Origin: Agromyces aurantiacus
GTDB lineage: Bacteria > Actinomycetota > Actinomycetes > Actinomycetales > Microbacteriaceae
Length of the DNA stretch: 64,000 bases
Direction of reading: 5' to 3'
Assembly: GCF_016907355.1 (NCBI RefSeq)
Contig: NZ_JAFBBW010000001.1
Location: forward strand, 1,054,001 to 1,118,000
The number at the start of each line of letters is the position of its first letter. Position 1 is the stretch's first letter. The notes beneath the pieces are model-generated. The model was not told the origin of the DNA, ran no database searches, and saw only the letters and a list, made by a program, of their open reading frames with translations. Position numbers and translations under genes: made by a program. Shown in pieces: positions 16,375 to 24,727 of the stretch.

Positions 16375-19311
16375 TCAGCCGGCGACGCGGACGAGGAGCT
16401 CACCCCCGTCCGTCGTCCCGGCCGAGTTCTCGAGCTCGATCGTATAGCGGTGCTCGCCCGCCGAGGCGCCGGAGATCGCGAACGAGAAGGTGCGCTCGTC
16501 GGCGGCGGATCGGTGGACGCGGTCGATCACCCGGCCGTCCTCGAGGAGTCGAACGACCGTCGTCGGCTCGCCGCGTCCGACCTTCACCTTGACCTCGAAG
16601 TCGCCGTCGGCGTCCGGGCCCTTGCGCGGGCCGGTGAGCGCCGTGATCTCGGCGGGCGGCGGGGGCGACGCCGCGCCGTCGCGTCCGGCCTCGCGGTACA
16701 TCGCGCCGTGCATCGGCGTCACCTCGAGCGATTCGAGCCACGCCTCACCGCCCTCCGACCAGAGGCGGATCGCGTCGGCTCCCGCGTTCGGGAACACCTG
16801 GTCGGTGATCGTGGTTCGGCCGCCGTCGGCGAACACCTCGACCGAGGACCGGTCGACGTACACGGTCAGCGCGAGTCGACCGTCGTCCAGGACGACCGGA
16901 GCATCCTCGATGGAGGCGAAGGCGGGGTGGAAGTCGGTGTTGCCGGAGTCCCGACGGTCGACGAAGAGTCGCTCCGTCCCGGCGTCCCACCCGATCCGCG
17001 TGCCGGAGGTGTCATCGCCGAGCACGCTGAGGCCGAACGAGTCGGCGTCGCGCGGGTCGATGACCGCCTCGATGCGCAGCACATCGCCCTCGATCGGCAG
17101 GGTCTCCTCACCGGTCGAGATCGGCCGTTCGGAATCCGAGTAGGCGACATCCGGCCGCTCGAGCTGCGCGAACTCGGGCACGACCCGCTGGGTGAGGCGG
17201 GGGCCACGCTCGGTCGACACGAGCTCGACGTCGCGGGGGAGCGCCATCGCGCTGCGCCACGATCCGGTCGGGATGTCGTTCGCGTAGTCCCAGTTGTTCA
17301 TCCAGCCGAGCATCACCCGCCGGCCGTCGGGCGCGCCCGAGAACGAGACGGTCGCGTAGTAGTCCCGGCCCCAGTCGAGCCAGTCGTACCCCTCGATGCG
17401 CGGTGCCGCCGCCTCGTCCGAGAACATCACCTGGTCGACGAGGATGTGCCCCCATCCGAACCGGTTGTTGTCGATGAGCCTGACGGATGCCTCCTGCCCG
17501 ACGTACTCCGAGACGTCCCAGCTCACCCAGTCGAGGTTCTCGCTGTTGCGCCCGGTGGCCGTGCGGACGATCTCGCCGTCGACCACGAGGTTCACCGACG
17601 TCTCGTCGGAGCGGGCCAGGGCGGGCTCGCCGCCCAGCACCAGGTGGTCGACGGTGAGGTGGCCCCAGCCGCCGGTCGCGCCGTCGTGCACCTGGAAGCG
17701 AGCCTCGCTCCCCGCGAACTCCGAGACGTCCCACGAGCGCCAGTTCAGCTGCCCGGCCTCGGGGCCGGTGGCCGTGCGCACGACCTCGCCGTCGACGAGC
17801 AGCCGGACCTCGAGCGACCCGTCGGTCCGCTTGCCGCCGCCGAGGAGGAACGAGAGGTGGTCCTCGCCGGCCTCGATCGCGAACGTCGGCGACGTGAGGT
17901 CGCCGACGTTGGCGTCGCCCTTCGGGCCGCCCTCCCAGGTGTTCAGGCGCTTCTGCCCGAGGTAGTAGTCGCCGCCCGCGGTGGACGGGTTGCGCCAGGC
18001 CTCGGTGGCGAAGTCGCCGGTGATCTCCCACCCCGTGTCGGCGAGGTTCGTGCCGTCGGCGAACTCGAAGCCGTCGAAGAGGAGGCGGCCCGACGGGGGC
18101 TCATTGCCGAGCTGCGTGTCGTCGGCGTGCGGGTGGCCACCGCCGCCGACGAGCAGGTTCACGTGGTCCTGATCGATGGTGAAGCCGGGCGACTCGAGGG
18201 TGCCCACCGGCCAGTCACCGTCGTTGAACCCGTTGACGAGCCCGGCGCCGACGAAGCCCGTGACGGGGTTCTGTCCTGGAAGCGTGCCCGACGCGGGCTG
18301 AAGGCCCCACGGTCCGTCCTTCCAGTTGCCCGGTTCGTTGCCCACGACCCAGTCGCCCCACGATCCGTCGTCGAACGAGGCGAACACGTCGCCGGGCGGC
18401 AGCGCATCGTCCGTCACCGTGCTCTCCGACGTGAAGGTCGTCCCGTCGAAGTCACCGACGAAGTATTGCCCGCCGGAACCGCCCGCGACCGATCCCGGGT
18501 TGAGGTTCACGACCAGCACCCACCTGAGGTTCGTCGGGTCGCCGTCGACCGCCATCTGGAACAGGTCGGGGCACTCCCAGATCCCGCCGGTCGCGTTCGC
18601 GGGACCGAAGTCGCTGAGGTGCGTCCAGGTCTTGAGATCGTCGCTCCGGTAGAGCACGACCTTGTACTGCGTCGCCTCGACGGCGACCATCACCCAGTAC
18701 GACTCGCCGCTTGCGGGATCGGTGTACCGGATCACCTTCGGGTCTCGGAAATTGGCCGACCCACGGTCGAGCACGGGGTTGGCGGCATACTTCGTCCAGG
18801 TCTGCCCGTCATCGGTGCTGTACGCCAGGGACTGGGCCTGGATGCCGGCGTGCGTGGGGTGCGCGGGCGTGTAGGCGCTGGTGTAGATCGCGACCATAGC
18901 CGGGTCGTCGGCCGTGCCGAAGCCGCTCGTGTTCCCCTCGTCGACCACCACGGAGCCGGAGAAGATGTCCTCGATGGCGACGCCGCCATCATCGAAGGTC
19001 TGCGGGATCGCGAGCGGCTGCTCCTCCCAGTGCACGAGGTCCGGGCTCGTCGCGTGGCCCCAGCTCATATTGCCCCACCTGGTGCCCTCGGGGTTGTGCT
19101 GGAAGAACAGGTGCCAGGTGCCGTCGTGGTACACGAGGCCGTTCGGGTCGTTCATCCAGTTCTGCTCGGGGGAGAAGTGCAGGTACGGGCGGTACTGCTC
19201 GTCGGCTGGATCGACCGACGCCGCCGTCGCGGGCGGGAGGCCCCCGAGTGCCGTCGCGCTCGCGATCGCGGCGGCGATCGCGAGCGGCTTCCATCTTGAT
19301 ACCGTCGTCAT
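16375..19311 (-). CDS. Secreted GH32 levanase with nested carbohydrate-binding-like modules
   Basis: A 978-residue exported enzyme. The signal peptide (residues 1-31, TVSRWKPL then a hydrophobic core and ATAA) precedes a GH32 propeller with Asp55 in WMNDPNG, Asp190 in FRDPK and Glu246 in WECPDLF. After blade 4 (about residue 285) the propeller is interrupted, resuming at about 632 (DWLDWGRDYYATVSF). The insert holds two similar modules, the second (about 402-555) lying inside the first (about 312-396 plus 558-622). A GH32 sandwich (about 690-870) and a C-terminal Ig-like domain (about 890-978) follow. It should release fructose from levan or inulin outside the cell. ATG 19311 is 42 bases downstream of the regulon box. 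Fructanase identity is strong; linkage preference is inferred. Confidence 0.92.
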   Translation of the reverse strand: MTTVSRWKPLAIAAAIASATALGGLPPATAASVDPADEQYRPYLHFSPEQNWMNDPNGLVYHDGTWHLFFQHNPEGTRWGNMSWGHATSPDLVHWEEQPLAIPQTFDDGGVAIEDIFSGSVVVDEGNTSGFGTADDPAMVAIYTSAYTPAHPTHAGIQAQSLAYSTDDGQTWTKYAANPVLDRGSANFRDPKVIRYTDPASGESYWVMVAVEATQYKVVLYRSDDLKTWTHLSDFGPANATGGIWECPDLFQMAVDGDPTNLRWVLVVNLNPGSVAGGSGGQYFVGDFDGTTFTSESTVTDDALPPGDVFASFDDGSWGDWVVGNEPGNWKDGPWGLQPASGTLPGQNPVTGFVGAGLVNGFNDGDWPVGTLESPGFTIDQDHVNLLVGGGGHPHADDTQLGNEPPSGRLLFDGFEFADGTNLADTGWEITGDFATEAWRNPSTAGGDYYLGQKRLNTWEGGPKGDANVGDLTSPTFAIEAGEDHLSFLLGGGKRTDGSLEVRLLVDGEVVRTATGPEAGQLNWRSWDVSEFAGSEARFQVHDGATGGWGHLTVDHLVLGGEPALARSDETSVNLVVDGEIVRTATGRNSENLDWVSWDVSEYVGQEASVRLIDNNRFGWGHILVDQVMFSDEAAAPRIEGYDWLDWGRDYYATVSFSGAPDGRRVMLGWMNNWDYANDIPTGSWRSAMALPRDVELVSTERGPRLTQRVVPEFAQLERPDVAYSDSERPISTGEETLPIEGDVLRIEAVIDPRDADSFGLSVLGDDTSGTRIGWDAGTERLFVDRRDSGNTDFHPAFASIEDAPVVLDDGRLALTVYVDRSSVEVFADGGRTTITDQVFPNAGADAIRLWSEGGEAWLESLEVTPMHGAMYREAGRDGAASPPPPAEITALTGPRKGPDADGDFEVKVKVGRGEPTTVVRLLEDGRVIDRVHRSAADERTFSFAISGASAGEHRYTIELENSAGTTDGGELLVRVAG

Positions 19312-19352
19312 CGACTGGTTCGCCCTTCATTGCGCGTGTCACGTCCGATACG

Positions 19353-19409
19353 TGACATCGTTGTCAGGAATCGGAGGCGACGCTACGCATTGTCCGGCGG
19401 ACAAATCAA
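19353..19409 (-). promoter_or_regulatory. Levanase promoter with regulon box and second palindrome
   Basis: On the minus strand TTGATT (19409-19404) and TAGCGT (19385-19380) are 18 bases apart. The regulon box TGACATCGTTGTCA at 19353-19366 lies about +7 to +20 relative to the predicted start, where bound repressor would block elongation or open-complex formation. A further 15-base inverted repeat, TTGTCCGGCGGACAA (19390-19404), fills the promoter spacer and suggests a second regulator. The remainder of the 19312-19555 gap holds no gene. Confidence 0.65.
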
Positions 19410-19555
19410 GGGGGTCGGGGACCGCGAGCCGACCAGGCTCGAACCGAGCCGAGTCGGGGGCCGATTCGGGCAGGGTCGGCCCGATCCGGCGGTGGCGACC
19501 AGGCGCGACGGACGACGGCCACCGCGCACGGGTCCGCGGCGGCCGCTCCGGCTCG

Positions 19556-20479
19556 TCAGCTCGGAACGATCTCCGCCGTGCCCGGCGACCGGAGCAGTGC
19601 ACCGTCATGCCGGACGGTCGCCGCCGCGATACCCATGGCCTCGTCGAGCACTGACGCCCACTCGACTGCCGTTCCGGGCACGCCGTCCCGGGCCAGGCGT
19701 CGGACGACCGCCGACAGCGTCGCGTCTCCGGCGCCCATCGTGTCGATGACCGGGCCGGGAAGGTCGACGATGTCGGCGTGCAGGCTCGCCTCGCCATCGA
19801 TGATCGTGGCGCCGTCGCGCCCCGCCGTCGAGAGCACGATCGGGTGGGGGTCGCCACGGAACCGGCCGACGAAGTCGTCGAGCGCCTCCCCCGCGAGGAG
19901 GTCGGCGTCCTCATCACCCGCCTTGACCAGCAGCGAACGGGCCGCCGCTCGCTCGAAGTTCGCGAGGAAACGAGCGCGATCGCGCAGCATGCCCGCGCGC
20001 GGGTTGCCGTCGACGATGAGTCGCCGCTCCGAGTCGCCGACGGCGTCGAGCAGGGCGTCGACCTGCCCGTCATCGTCGAACGGATAGCAGCTGACCACGA
20101 CGAGGTCGGCCTCGTCGATGGCGGAGCGCACGTCGCCGCCGAACTCGATGCGCCGGTGGCGTGCCGCCTCGTTGAACTCGTATCGGGGCTCGCCGCCCTC
20201 GGACCGATCGGAGACGGCTCGCGATGTGCCCAGGGCGGACGGGCTCTCGATGAGCCGGACGCCGAACTCGTGGAGGAACGTGCGGATCCGGTCCGCGGGT
20301 TCGTCGTCTCCGAGCATGGCGATCAGCGTGGCGTGCTGCCCCAGCAGCGCCAGACCGACCGCGACGTTCAGTGCGGCACCGCCGACGAACTCCCGAGAGC
20401 CGCTCGGGTCGCGCAGTTCGTCGATGAGCGCGTCGCCGATGACGGCGATTCGAGCAGTGCGGGGGGTGGAGCTGGTCAT
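19556..20479 (-). CDS. PfkB-family carbohydrate kinase (probable fructokinase)
   Basis: A 307-residue cytoplasmic kinase of the ribokinase/PfkB family. The N-terminal GG motif (FVGGAALNVAVGLALLG) binds sugar, and the C-terminal signature DTMGAGDA carries the catalytic aspartate and anion hole. The start ATG is one base after the stop of the LacI gene at 20481, so they are co-transcribed. In the setting of levanase, fructan regulator and an Frc-type importer, ATP-dependent phosphorylation of fructose is the obvious role. Ribose, 2-keto-3-deoxygluconate or tagatose cannot be excluded from sequence alone. Confidence 0.88.
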   Translation of the reverse strand: MTSSTPRTARIAVIGDALIDELRDPSGSREFVGGAALNVAVGLALLGQHATLIAMLGDDEPADRIRTFLHEFGVRLIESPSALGTSRAVSDRSEGGEPRYEFNEAARHRRIEFGGDVRSAIDEADLVVVSCYPFDDDGQVDALLDAVGDSERRLIVDGNPRAGMLRDRARFLANFERAAARSLLVKAGDEDADLLAGEALDDFVGRFRGDPHPIVLSTAGRDGATIIDGEASLHADIVDLPGPVIDTMGAGDATLSAVVRRLARDGVPGTAVEWASVLDEAMGIAAATVRHDGALLRSPGTAEIVPS

Positions 20480-20480
20480 G

Positions 20481-21542
20481 TCATCCTTCCGGTCGGGGCG
20501 TGATCTCGCCGGACCCGCGCTCGATCAGTCGGGTCGGTACGACCGTGCGCGTCGCCGGCGAGGTGTCGCCGTCGAGCCGAGCGAAGATCCGTTCGGCTGC
20601 GATGCGGCCGATGTCCTGCGGTGCCTGGGCGATGACGGTGATGCCCGGATCCAGCAGGTCACCGAGCGGCACGTCGTCGAATCCGACCAGTGCGGTGTCG
20701 CGGTGGCGACCGAGCTCGCGGAGCGCGCGGATGACGCCGATGGTCACCAGGTTCTGGCTCGAGAACACCGCCGTGGGGAGTTCGTCGCCGCGGAACAGGT
20801 CGAGGGTCGCGTGCCGGGCGGACTCGGCATCGTGCAGCCCTTCGATGACGGGGATGCCGCGGGTCGGAACGCCGGCCGCGCCGAGTTCGTCGAAGAAGCC
20901 ACGACGGCGCTCCTGCGCCGTGCGGATGTTCGGACGATCGCCGAGGTACGCGATCCGGCGATGGCCCCGTTCGAGCAGGTGCCGGGTCGCCGCGCTCGCG
21001 CCCGCGGCGTTGTCGCTGACCACGCTGTCGGAGGTGATTCCGGCCGGCTCGCGGTCGACGAAGACGACGGGGGTGCCACGGCGCAACTCGGGCGCGAGGT
21101 ACGCCTGGCTCTCCGACACCGTTGTCAGGATGAGTCCGTCCACTCGGCGCCGGAGGAACGTCGACACCGCCTGCTGCTCCCGGTCGGGGTCGTCGTCGAG
21201 GCTCGAGGCGAAGACGGCCACGCCGCGCTCGAGCGCGGCGTCCTCGATCGCACGATGCATCGAGCCGGCGAACGGGTTGTCGACGCTGCTCACGAGCAGG
21301 CCCAGCGTCCGCGACCGACCATCGGCCCGGCGCAGGTTCCCGGCCTGCAGGTCGGGTTCGTAGTCGAGAGTGCGCGCCGCGGCGAGCACCTTCGCGGTGG
21401 TCGCCGCAGAGACGTTCGGTTCGCCGTTGATGACGCGCGAAACCGTCTTGATGCCCACGCCGGCGAGGGCTGCGACATGGCGCATCGTGGGTCGCGCGCG
21501 GGCGGGTTCAGCGGCCGGACCACTGTTTGACAACGGTGTCAC
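20481..21542 (-). CDS. LacI-family regulator, probable fructan-regulon repressor
   Basis: A 353-residue regulator. The helix-turn-helix is at about residues 20-40 (MRHVAALAGVGIKTVSRVIN), with hinge YEPDLQAGNLRR and a PBP1-like sensor domain. GTG 21542 is preferred over ATG 21584 because GGAG sits 8 bases upstream and the longer form adds 14 residues not typical of the family. The operator-like TGACACCGTTGTCA begins at the second base of the start codon, so binding would block its own translation region and transcription. It is co-transcribed with the kinase and divergent from the fructose-type importer. Fructose or a phosphofructose is the likely effector by context. Confidence 0.9.
   Translation of the reverse strand: MTPLSNSGPAAEPARARPTMRHVAALAGVGIKTVSRVINGEPNVSAATTAKVLAAARTLDYEPDLQAGNLRRADGRSRTLGLLVSSVDNPFAGSMHRAIEDAALERGVAVFASSLDDDPDREQQAVSTFLRRRVDGLILTTVSESQAYLAPELRRGTPVVFVDREPAGITSDSVVSDNAAGASAATRHLLERGHRRIAYLGDRPNIRTAQERRRGFFDELGAAGVPTRGIPVIEGLHDAESARHATLDLFRGDELPTAVFSSQNLVTIGVIRALRELGRHRDTALVGFDDVPLGDLLDPGITVIAQAPQDIGRIAAERIFARLDGDTSPATRTVVPTRLIERGSGEITPRPEG
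21528..21541. promoter_or_regulatory. Variant regulon box over the LacI start
   Basis: TGACAACGGTGTCA (plus strand) differs at two central positions from the TGACATCGTTGTCA boxes and keeps the TGACA/TGTCA arms. It abuts the GTG start of the LacI gene, a position suited to autorepression. Confidence 0.65.
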
Positions 21543-21570
21543 GTTTCGGTCTCCAATGCGGGGGTCGGAC

Positions 21571-21619
21571 TTGACTATACACATCGCGATCCGCTAGACC
21601 TACCGTGACATCGTTGTCA
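21571..21619 (+). promoter_or_regulatory. Promoter of the fructose-type ABC operon with regulon box
   Basis: TTGACT (21571-21576) and TAGACC (21595-21600) are 18 bases apart. The box TGACATCGTTGTCA at 21606-21619 starts immediately at the predicted transcription start. The minus strand carries TATAGT at 21577-21572, a possible -10 for the divergent LacI gene with a weak -35, so the two promoters overlap. Confidence 0.7.
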
Positions 21620-21659
21620 AACGGGCATCGATGCCCCCACACCAGGAGGAGATTCACCG

Positions 21660-22757
21660 ATGAATCACGCACGCTCCGGCGCGCTCGGCCGCCGACTGCT
21701 CGTCGCCGGTTCCATCACCGCGACCGCCGCGCTCGCATTCACCGGCTGCGCCTCGTCGGGCGGTTCCGCCCAGGGCGCGAGCGGCGACGAGACCATCAGC
21801 GTCTCGCTCATCACCAAGACCGATACGAACCCGTTCTTCGTCGCCATGCAGCAGGGCGCCGAGGACATCGCCGACGAGTTGGGCGTCGAGCTGACGCTCG
21901 CGGCGGGCTCCGAGGACGGCGATGAGGACTCGCAGATCCAGGCCATCGAGAACGCGATCTCGCGCGGCGACGCCGGCATCCTGATCACGCCGAACGGCCC
22001 CGCGGTCGAGGACGCCCTCGTCAAGGCCCGCGACGCCGGCCTCTACGTCATCGCGCTGGACACGCCCCCGTCCGACCCCGAGTCGGTCGACATCACGTTC
22101 GCCACCGACAATTACCTGGCCGGCCAGGAGATCGGGAAGTGGGCCGCGGCGAAGCTCGACGGCGAGAAGGCGACGATCGCCATGATCGACCTCTTCGACG
22201 ACAAGGTCGTCTCCGTCGACGTCGCCCGCGACCAGGGCTTCCTCGACGGTATGGGCATCGACCTCGCGGACGAGACGAAGAACGGAGACGAGGAGTCGAC
22301 CGGAACCTACTCCGGCGGCGACTACGAGATCGTCGGCAACGAGGCCTCGCAGGGTGCCGAGGATGGCGGTCGCTCCGCCGCCGAGACGCTGCTGTCGAAG
22401 AACCCGGACATCAACGTCGTCTACACCATCAACGAGCCGGCCGCTTACGGCGCCTACGAGGCGTTCAAGGCCGCGGGCAGCACCGACGGGCTCATCGTCG
22501 TCTCGGTCGACGGCGGCTGCGCGGGCGTCGACGCGGTGACCGAGGGCATCATCGGGGCGACGAGCCAGCAGTACCCGCTGAAGATGGCGGAGCTCGGCGT
22601 CCAGGCCGTCTACGACCTCGTCACCACCGGTGAGACCCCCGAGGTCAGCGAGGGGCTCGACTTCTACAACACGGGCGTCGCGCTCGTCACCGACGACCCG
22701 CAGGACGGCGTCGAGTCGATCGACACCGCCGAGGCCGGCGACATCTGCTGGGGCTGA
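21660..22757 (+). CDS. Fructose/ribose-type ABC substrate-binding lipoprotein
   Basis: A 365-residue family 2 (RbsB/FrcB-like) sugar-binding protein. The signal peptide ends in the lipobox FTGC, giving a lipid anchor. The opening SLITKTDTNPFFVAMQQGA and the later ALDTPPSD are the usual sugar-contact strands of pentose/fructose binders. ATG 21660 follows AGGAGGAG. The operon has a single permease and a single ATPase, the FrcBCA arrangement, and the regulon box links it to the fructanases, so fructose or a short fructan is the probable cargo. A strong hairpin at 22775-22826 separates it from the permease. Confidence 0.9.
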   Translation: MNHARSGALGRRLLVAGSITATAALAFTGCASSGGSAQGASGDETISVSLITKTDTNPFFVAMQQGAEDIADELGVELTLAAGSEDGDEDSQIQAIENAISRGDAGILITPNGPAVEDALVKARDAGLYVIALDTPPSDPESVDITFATDNYLAGQEIGKWAAAKLDGEKATIAMIDLFDDKVVSVDVARDQGFLDGMGIDLADETKNGDEESTGTYSGGDYEIVGNEASQGAEDGGRSAAETLLSKNPDINVVYTINEPAAYGAYEAFKAAGSTDGLIVVSVDGGCAGVDAVTEGIIGATSQQYPLKMAELGVQAVYDLVTTGETPEVSEGLDFYNTGVALVTDDPQDGVESIDTAEAGDICWG

Positions 22758-22774
22758 TTCCGACGGCCGCGTGA

Positions 22775-22826
22775 GCGCGCGGTCGGGCGACGGATGCCTT
22801 GGCAGCCGATCCGCCCGACCGCGCGC
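22775..22826 (+). promoter_or_regulatory. Intercistronic hairpin between binding protein and permease
   Basis: GCGCGCGGTCGGGCG (22775-22789) pairs perfectly with CGCCCGACCGCGCGC (22812-22826), a 15-bp stem with a 22-base loop. It occupies the 117-base gap before the permease and is placed like the hairpin at 6842-6876 in the other sugar operon. Confidence 0.7.
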
Positions 22827-22874
22827 CCCGCGCGCAGCATCCGCCACCTCTCGCACTCTCGGAACGGAGCCAAC

Positions 22875-23915
22875 GTGACTCAGCACACGACCGAGCCGTC
22901 GACATCGGCGCTCGACCTGGCCGAGGAATTCCTCGACCGCACCACCCCGCTCAGCCGCATACGCAACACGCTGCACCGGCACCCGGCCATCAGCCCGGCC
23001 ATCGTGCTCGTCGTCGCGGTGATCGTGTTCGGCCTGCTCAACGATCGATTCCTCAACCCGACGAACCTCTCGCTCATCACCCAGCAGGTCGCCGTCGTCG
23101 GCACCATCGCCGTCGCCCAGACGCTCATCATCCTCACGGCGGGAATCGACCTGTCGGTCGGCGCCGTCATGGTGCTGAGCTCGATGGTGATCGCGCAGAC
23201 CACGGTGCAGATGGGCCTCCCCGCCGTCCTCGGCCTCTTCCTCGGTCTGGTCGTCGGCATGGCCGCCGGCGCGCTCAACGGCGCACTCGTGACGCGTCTG
23301 AAACTGCCGCCCTTCATCGTCACGCTCGGCACGCTCAACATCTTCCTCGCCCTCACCCTGCTCTACTCGGGCGGCGCCACCGTCCGGGGAGGCGAGATGC
23401 CCGAACTGCTCACCTGGACCGGCGCGACCTTCCCGCTCTTCGGCGTCAACATCTCGGTCGGCGTGATCATGATGCTGCTGCTCTACGTCGTCATGTCCTA
23501 CGTCCTGCACAAGACGGCGTGGGGACGCCACGTCTACGCGGTCGGCGATGATCGCGAGTCGGCGCGCCTGGCGGGCATCAGCGTGAACCGGGTGCTCATG
23601 AGCGTCTACCTCGCGGCGGGTGCGATCATCGCGATCGGCGCCTGGATTCAGATCGGCCGCTCGAACGCGGCGTCCCCGAACGCGGGCGCCGACCTCAACC
23701 TCGACTCGATCACCGCCGTCGTGATCGGTGGCACCAGCCTCTTCGGCGGACGCGGAACCGTGTGGGGCACGCTGCTCGGCGCCCTCATCGTCGGCGTCTT
23801 CCGCAACGGCCTCGCCCTCGCCGGACTCGACGTGCTCTGGCAGACCTTCGCGGTCGGCGTCCTCATCGTCGTGGCGGTCTCCGTCGACCAGTGGATCAGG
23901 AAGGTACGCGCATGA
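22875..23915 (+). CDS. Fructose/ribose-type ABC permease (RbsC/FrcC type)
   Basis: A 346-residue integral membrane protein with about ten hydrophobic segments. It shows the family signatures LILTAGIDLSVGAVMVLSSM, a long EAA-like loop (GRHVYAVGDDRESARLAGI) and VVIGGTSLFGGRGTVWGTLLGALIVGV. It should form a homodimeric channel. The start is GTG 22875 behind CGGAGC; its stop overlaps the ATPase start (ATGA at 23912). Confidence 0.93.
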   Translation: MTQHTTEPSTSALDLAEEFLDRTTPLSRIRNTLHRHPAISPAIVLVVAVIVFGLLNDRFLNPTNLSLITQQVAVVGTIAVAQTLIILTAGIDLSVGAVMVLSSMVIAQTTVQMGLPAVLGLFLGLVVGMAAGALNGALVTRLKLPPFIVTLGTLNIFLALTLLYSGGATVRGGEMPELLTWTGATFPLFGVNISVGVIMMLLLYVVMSYVLHKTAWGRHVYAVGDDRESARLAGISVNRVLMSVYLAAGAIIAIGAWIQIGRSNAASPNAGADLNLDSITAVVIGGTSLFGGRGTVWGTLLGALIVGVFRNGLALAGLDVLWQTFAVGVLIVVAVSVDQWIRKVRA

Positions 23916-24727
23916 ACGCCGATCGGACCGTGAACGAGACATCCGCAGAGGTTGCGGCGAACGAGGACGGCCGCGAGCCGATCCTCCGCGCACGCCGACT
24001 GGTCAAGACGTTCGGTCGGGTGGTGGGTCTCGACGGGGTGAGCCTCGAGCTCTACCCGGGCGAGGTGCTCGCCGTGATCGGCGACAACGGCGCCGGCAAG
24101 TCGACCCTCATCAAGTGCCTGACCGGCGCGGAGATCCCCGACGAGGGCCAGATCTGGCTGGATGGCCGCGAGGTGCACTTCAAGCGCCCGCAGGACGCGC
24201 GCGCCGCCGGCATCGAGACCGTCTACCAGAACCTCGCGGTCTCGCCGGCCCTCGACGTGGCATCGAATCTCTACCTCGGTCGCGAGATCCGCAAGAAGGG
24301 CGTGCTCGGCTCGGTCTTCCGCCTCGTCGACCAGAAGGGCATGCGGGAGAGCGCGAAGCGCGAACTCACCTCGCTCGGGATCTCGACCTTGCAGGATGTC
24401 ACGGTCGCCGTCGAGAACCTGTCGGGCGGCCAGCGGCAGGCCGTCGCCGTCGCCCGCGCGGCGGCGTTCGGCTCGAAGGTCGTCGTGCTCGACGAGCCCA
24501 CCGCGGCGCTCGGCGTGCGCGAGTCGAACCAGGTGCTCGAGCTCATCATGAGCCTGCGCGACCGTGGCATCCCGGTCATCCTCATCTCGCACAACATGCC
24601 GCACGTGTTCGAGGTGGCCGACCGCATCCACGTGCAGCGCCTCGGCAAGCGTGCGGCGACGATCACGCCGCAGTCGCACACCATGACCGATGCGGTGGCG
24701 ATCATGACGGGAGCGAGCAAGGGATGA
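23912..24727 (+). CDS. Fructose-type ABC transporter ATPase (FrcA-like)
   Basis: A 271-residue single-domain ATPase. Walker A is GDNGAGKST, the Q-loop YQNLAV, the signature LSGGQRQ, Walker B VVVLDEPTAA and the switch histidine lies in LISHNM. RbsA-type ATPases have two such domains in tandem; this half-size form matches the FrcA subgroup and must dimerise. It is coupled to the permease upstream and to a small ABM protein downstream by four-base overlaps. Confidence 0.93.
   Translation: MNADRTVNETSAEVAANEDGREPILRARRLVKTFGRVVGLDGVSLELYPGEVLAVIGDNGAGKSTLIKCLTGAEIPDEGQIWLDGREVHFKRPQDARAAGIETVYQNLAVSPALDVASNLYLGREIRKKGVLGSVFRLVDQKGMRESAKRELTSLGISTLQDVTVAVENLSGGQRQAVAVARAAAFGSKVVVLDEPTAALGVRESNQVLELIMSLRDRGIPVILISHNMPHVFEVADRIHVQRLGKRAATITPQSHTMTDAVAIMTGASKG

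Noticed and set aside
16285..19299. A 1004-residue frame opposite the levanase
   Set aside because: Very long, but it is a low-complexity Arg/Val/Glu translation of the levanase antisense strand; the levanase has intact catalytic motifs and a signal peptide.
21654..23993. A 779-residue minus-strand frame across the fructose ABC operon
   Set aside because: It has no motif, spans three good genes and an intercistronic hairpin, and has the composition typical of antisense frames.
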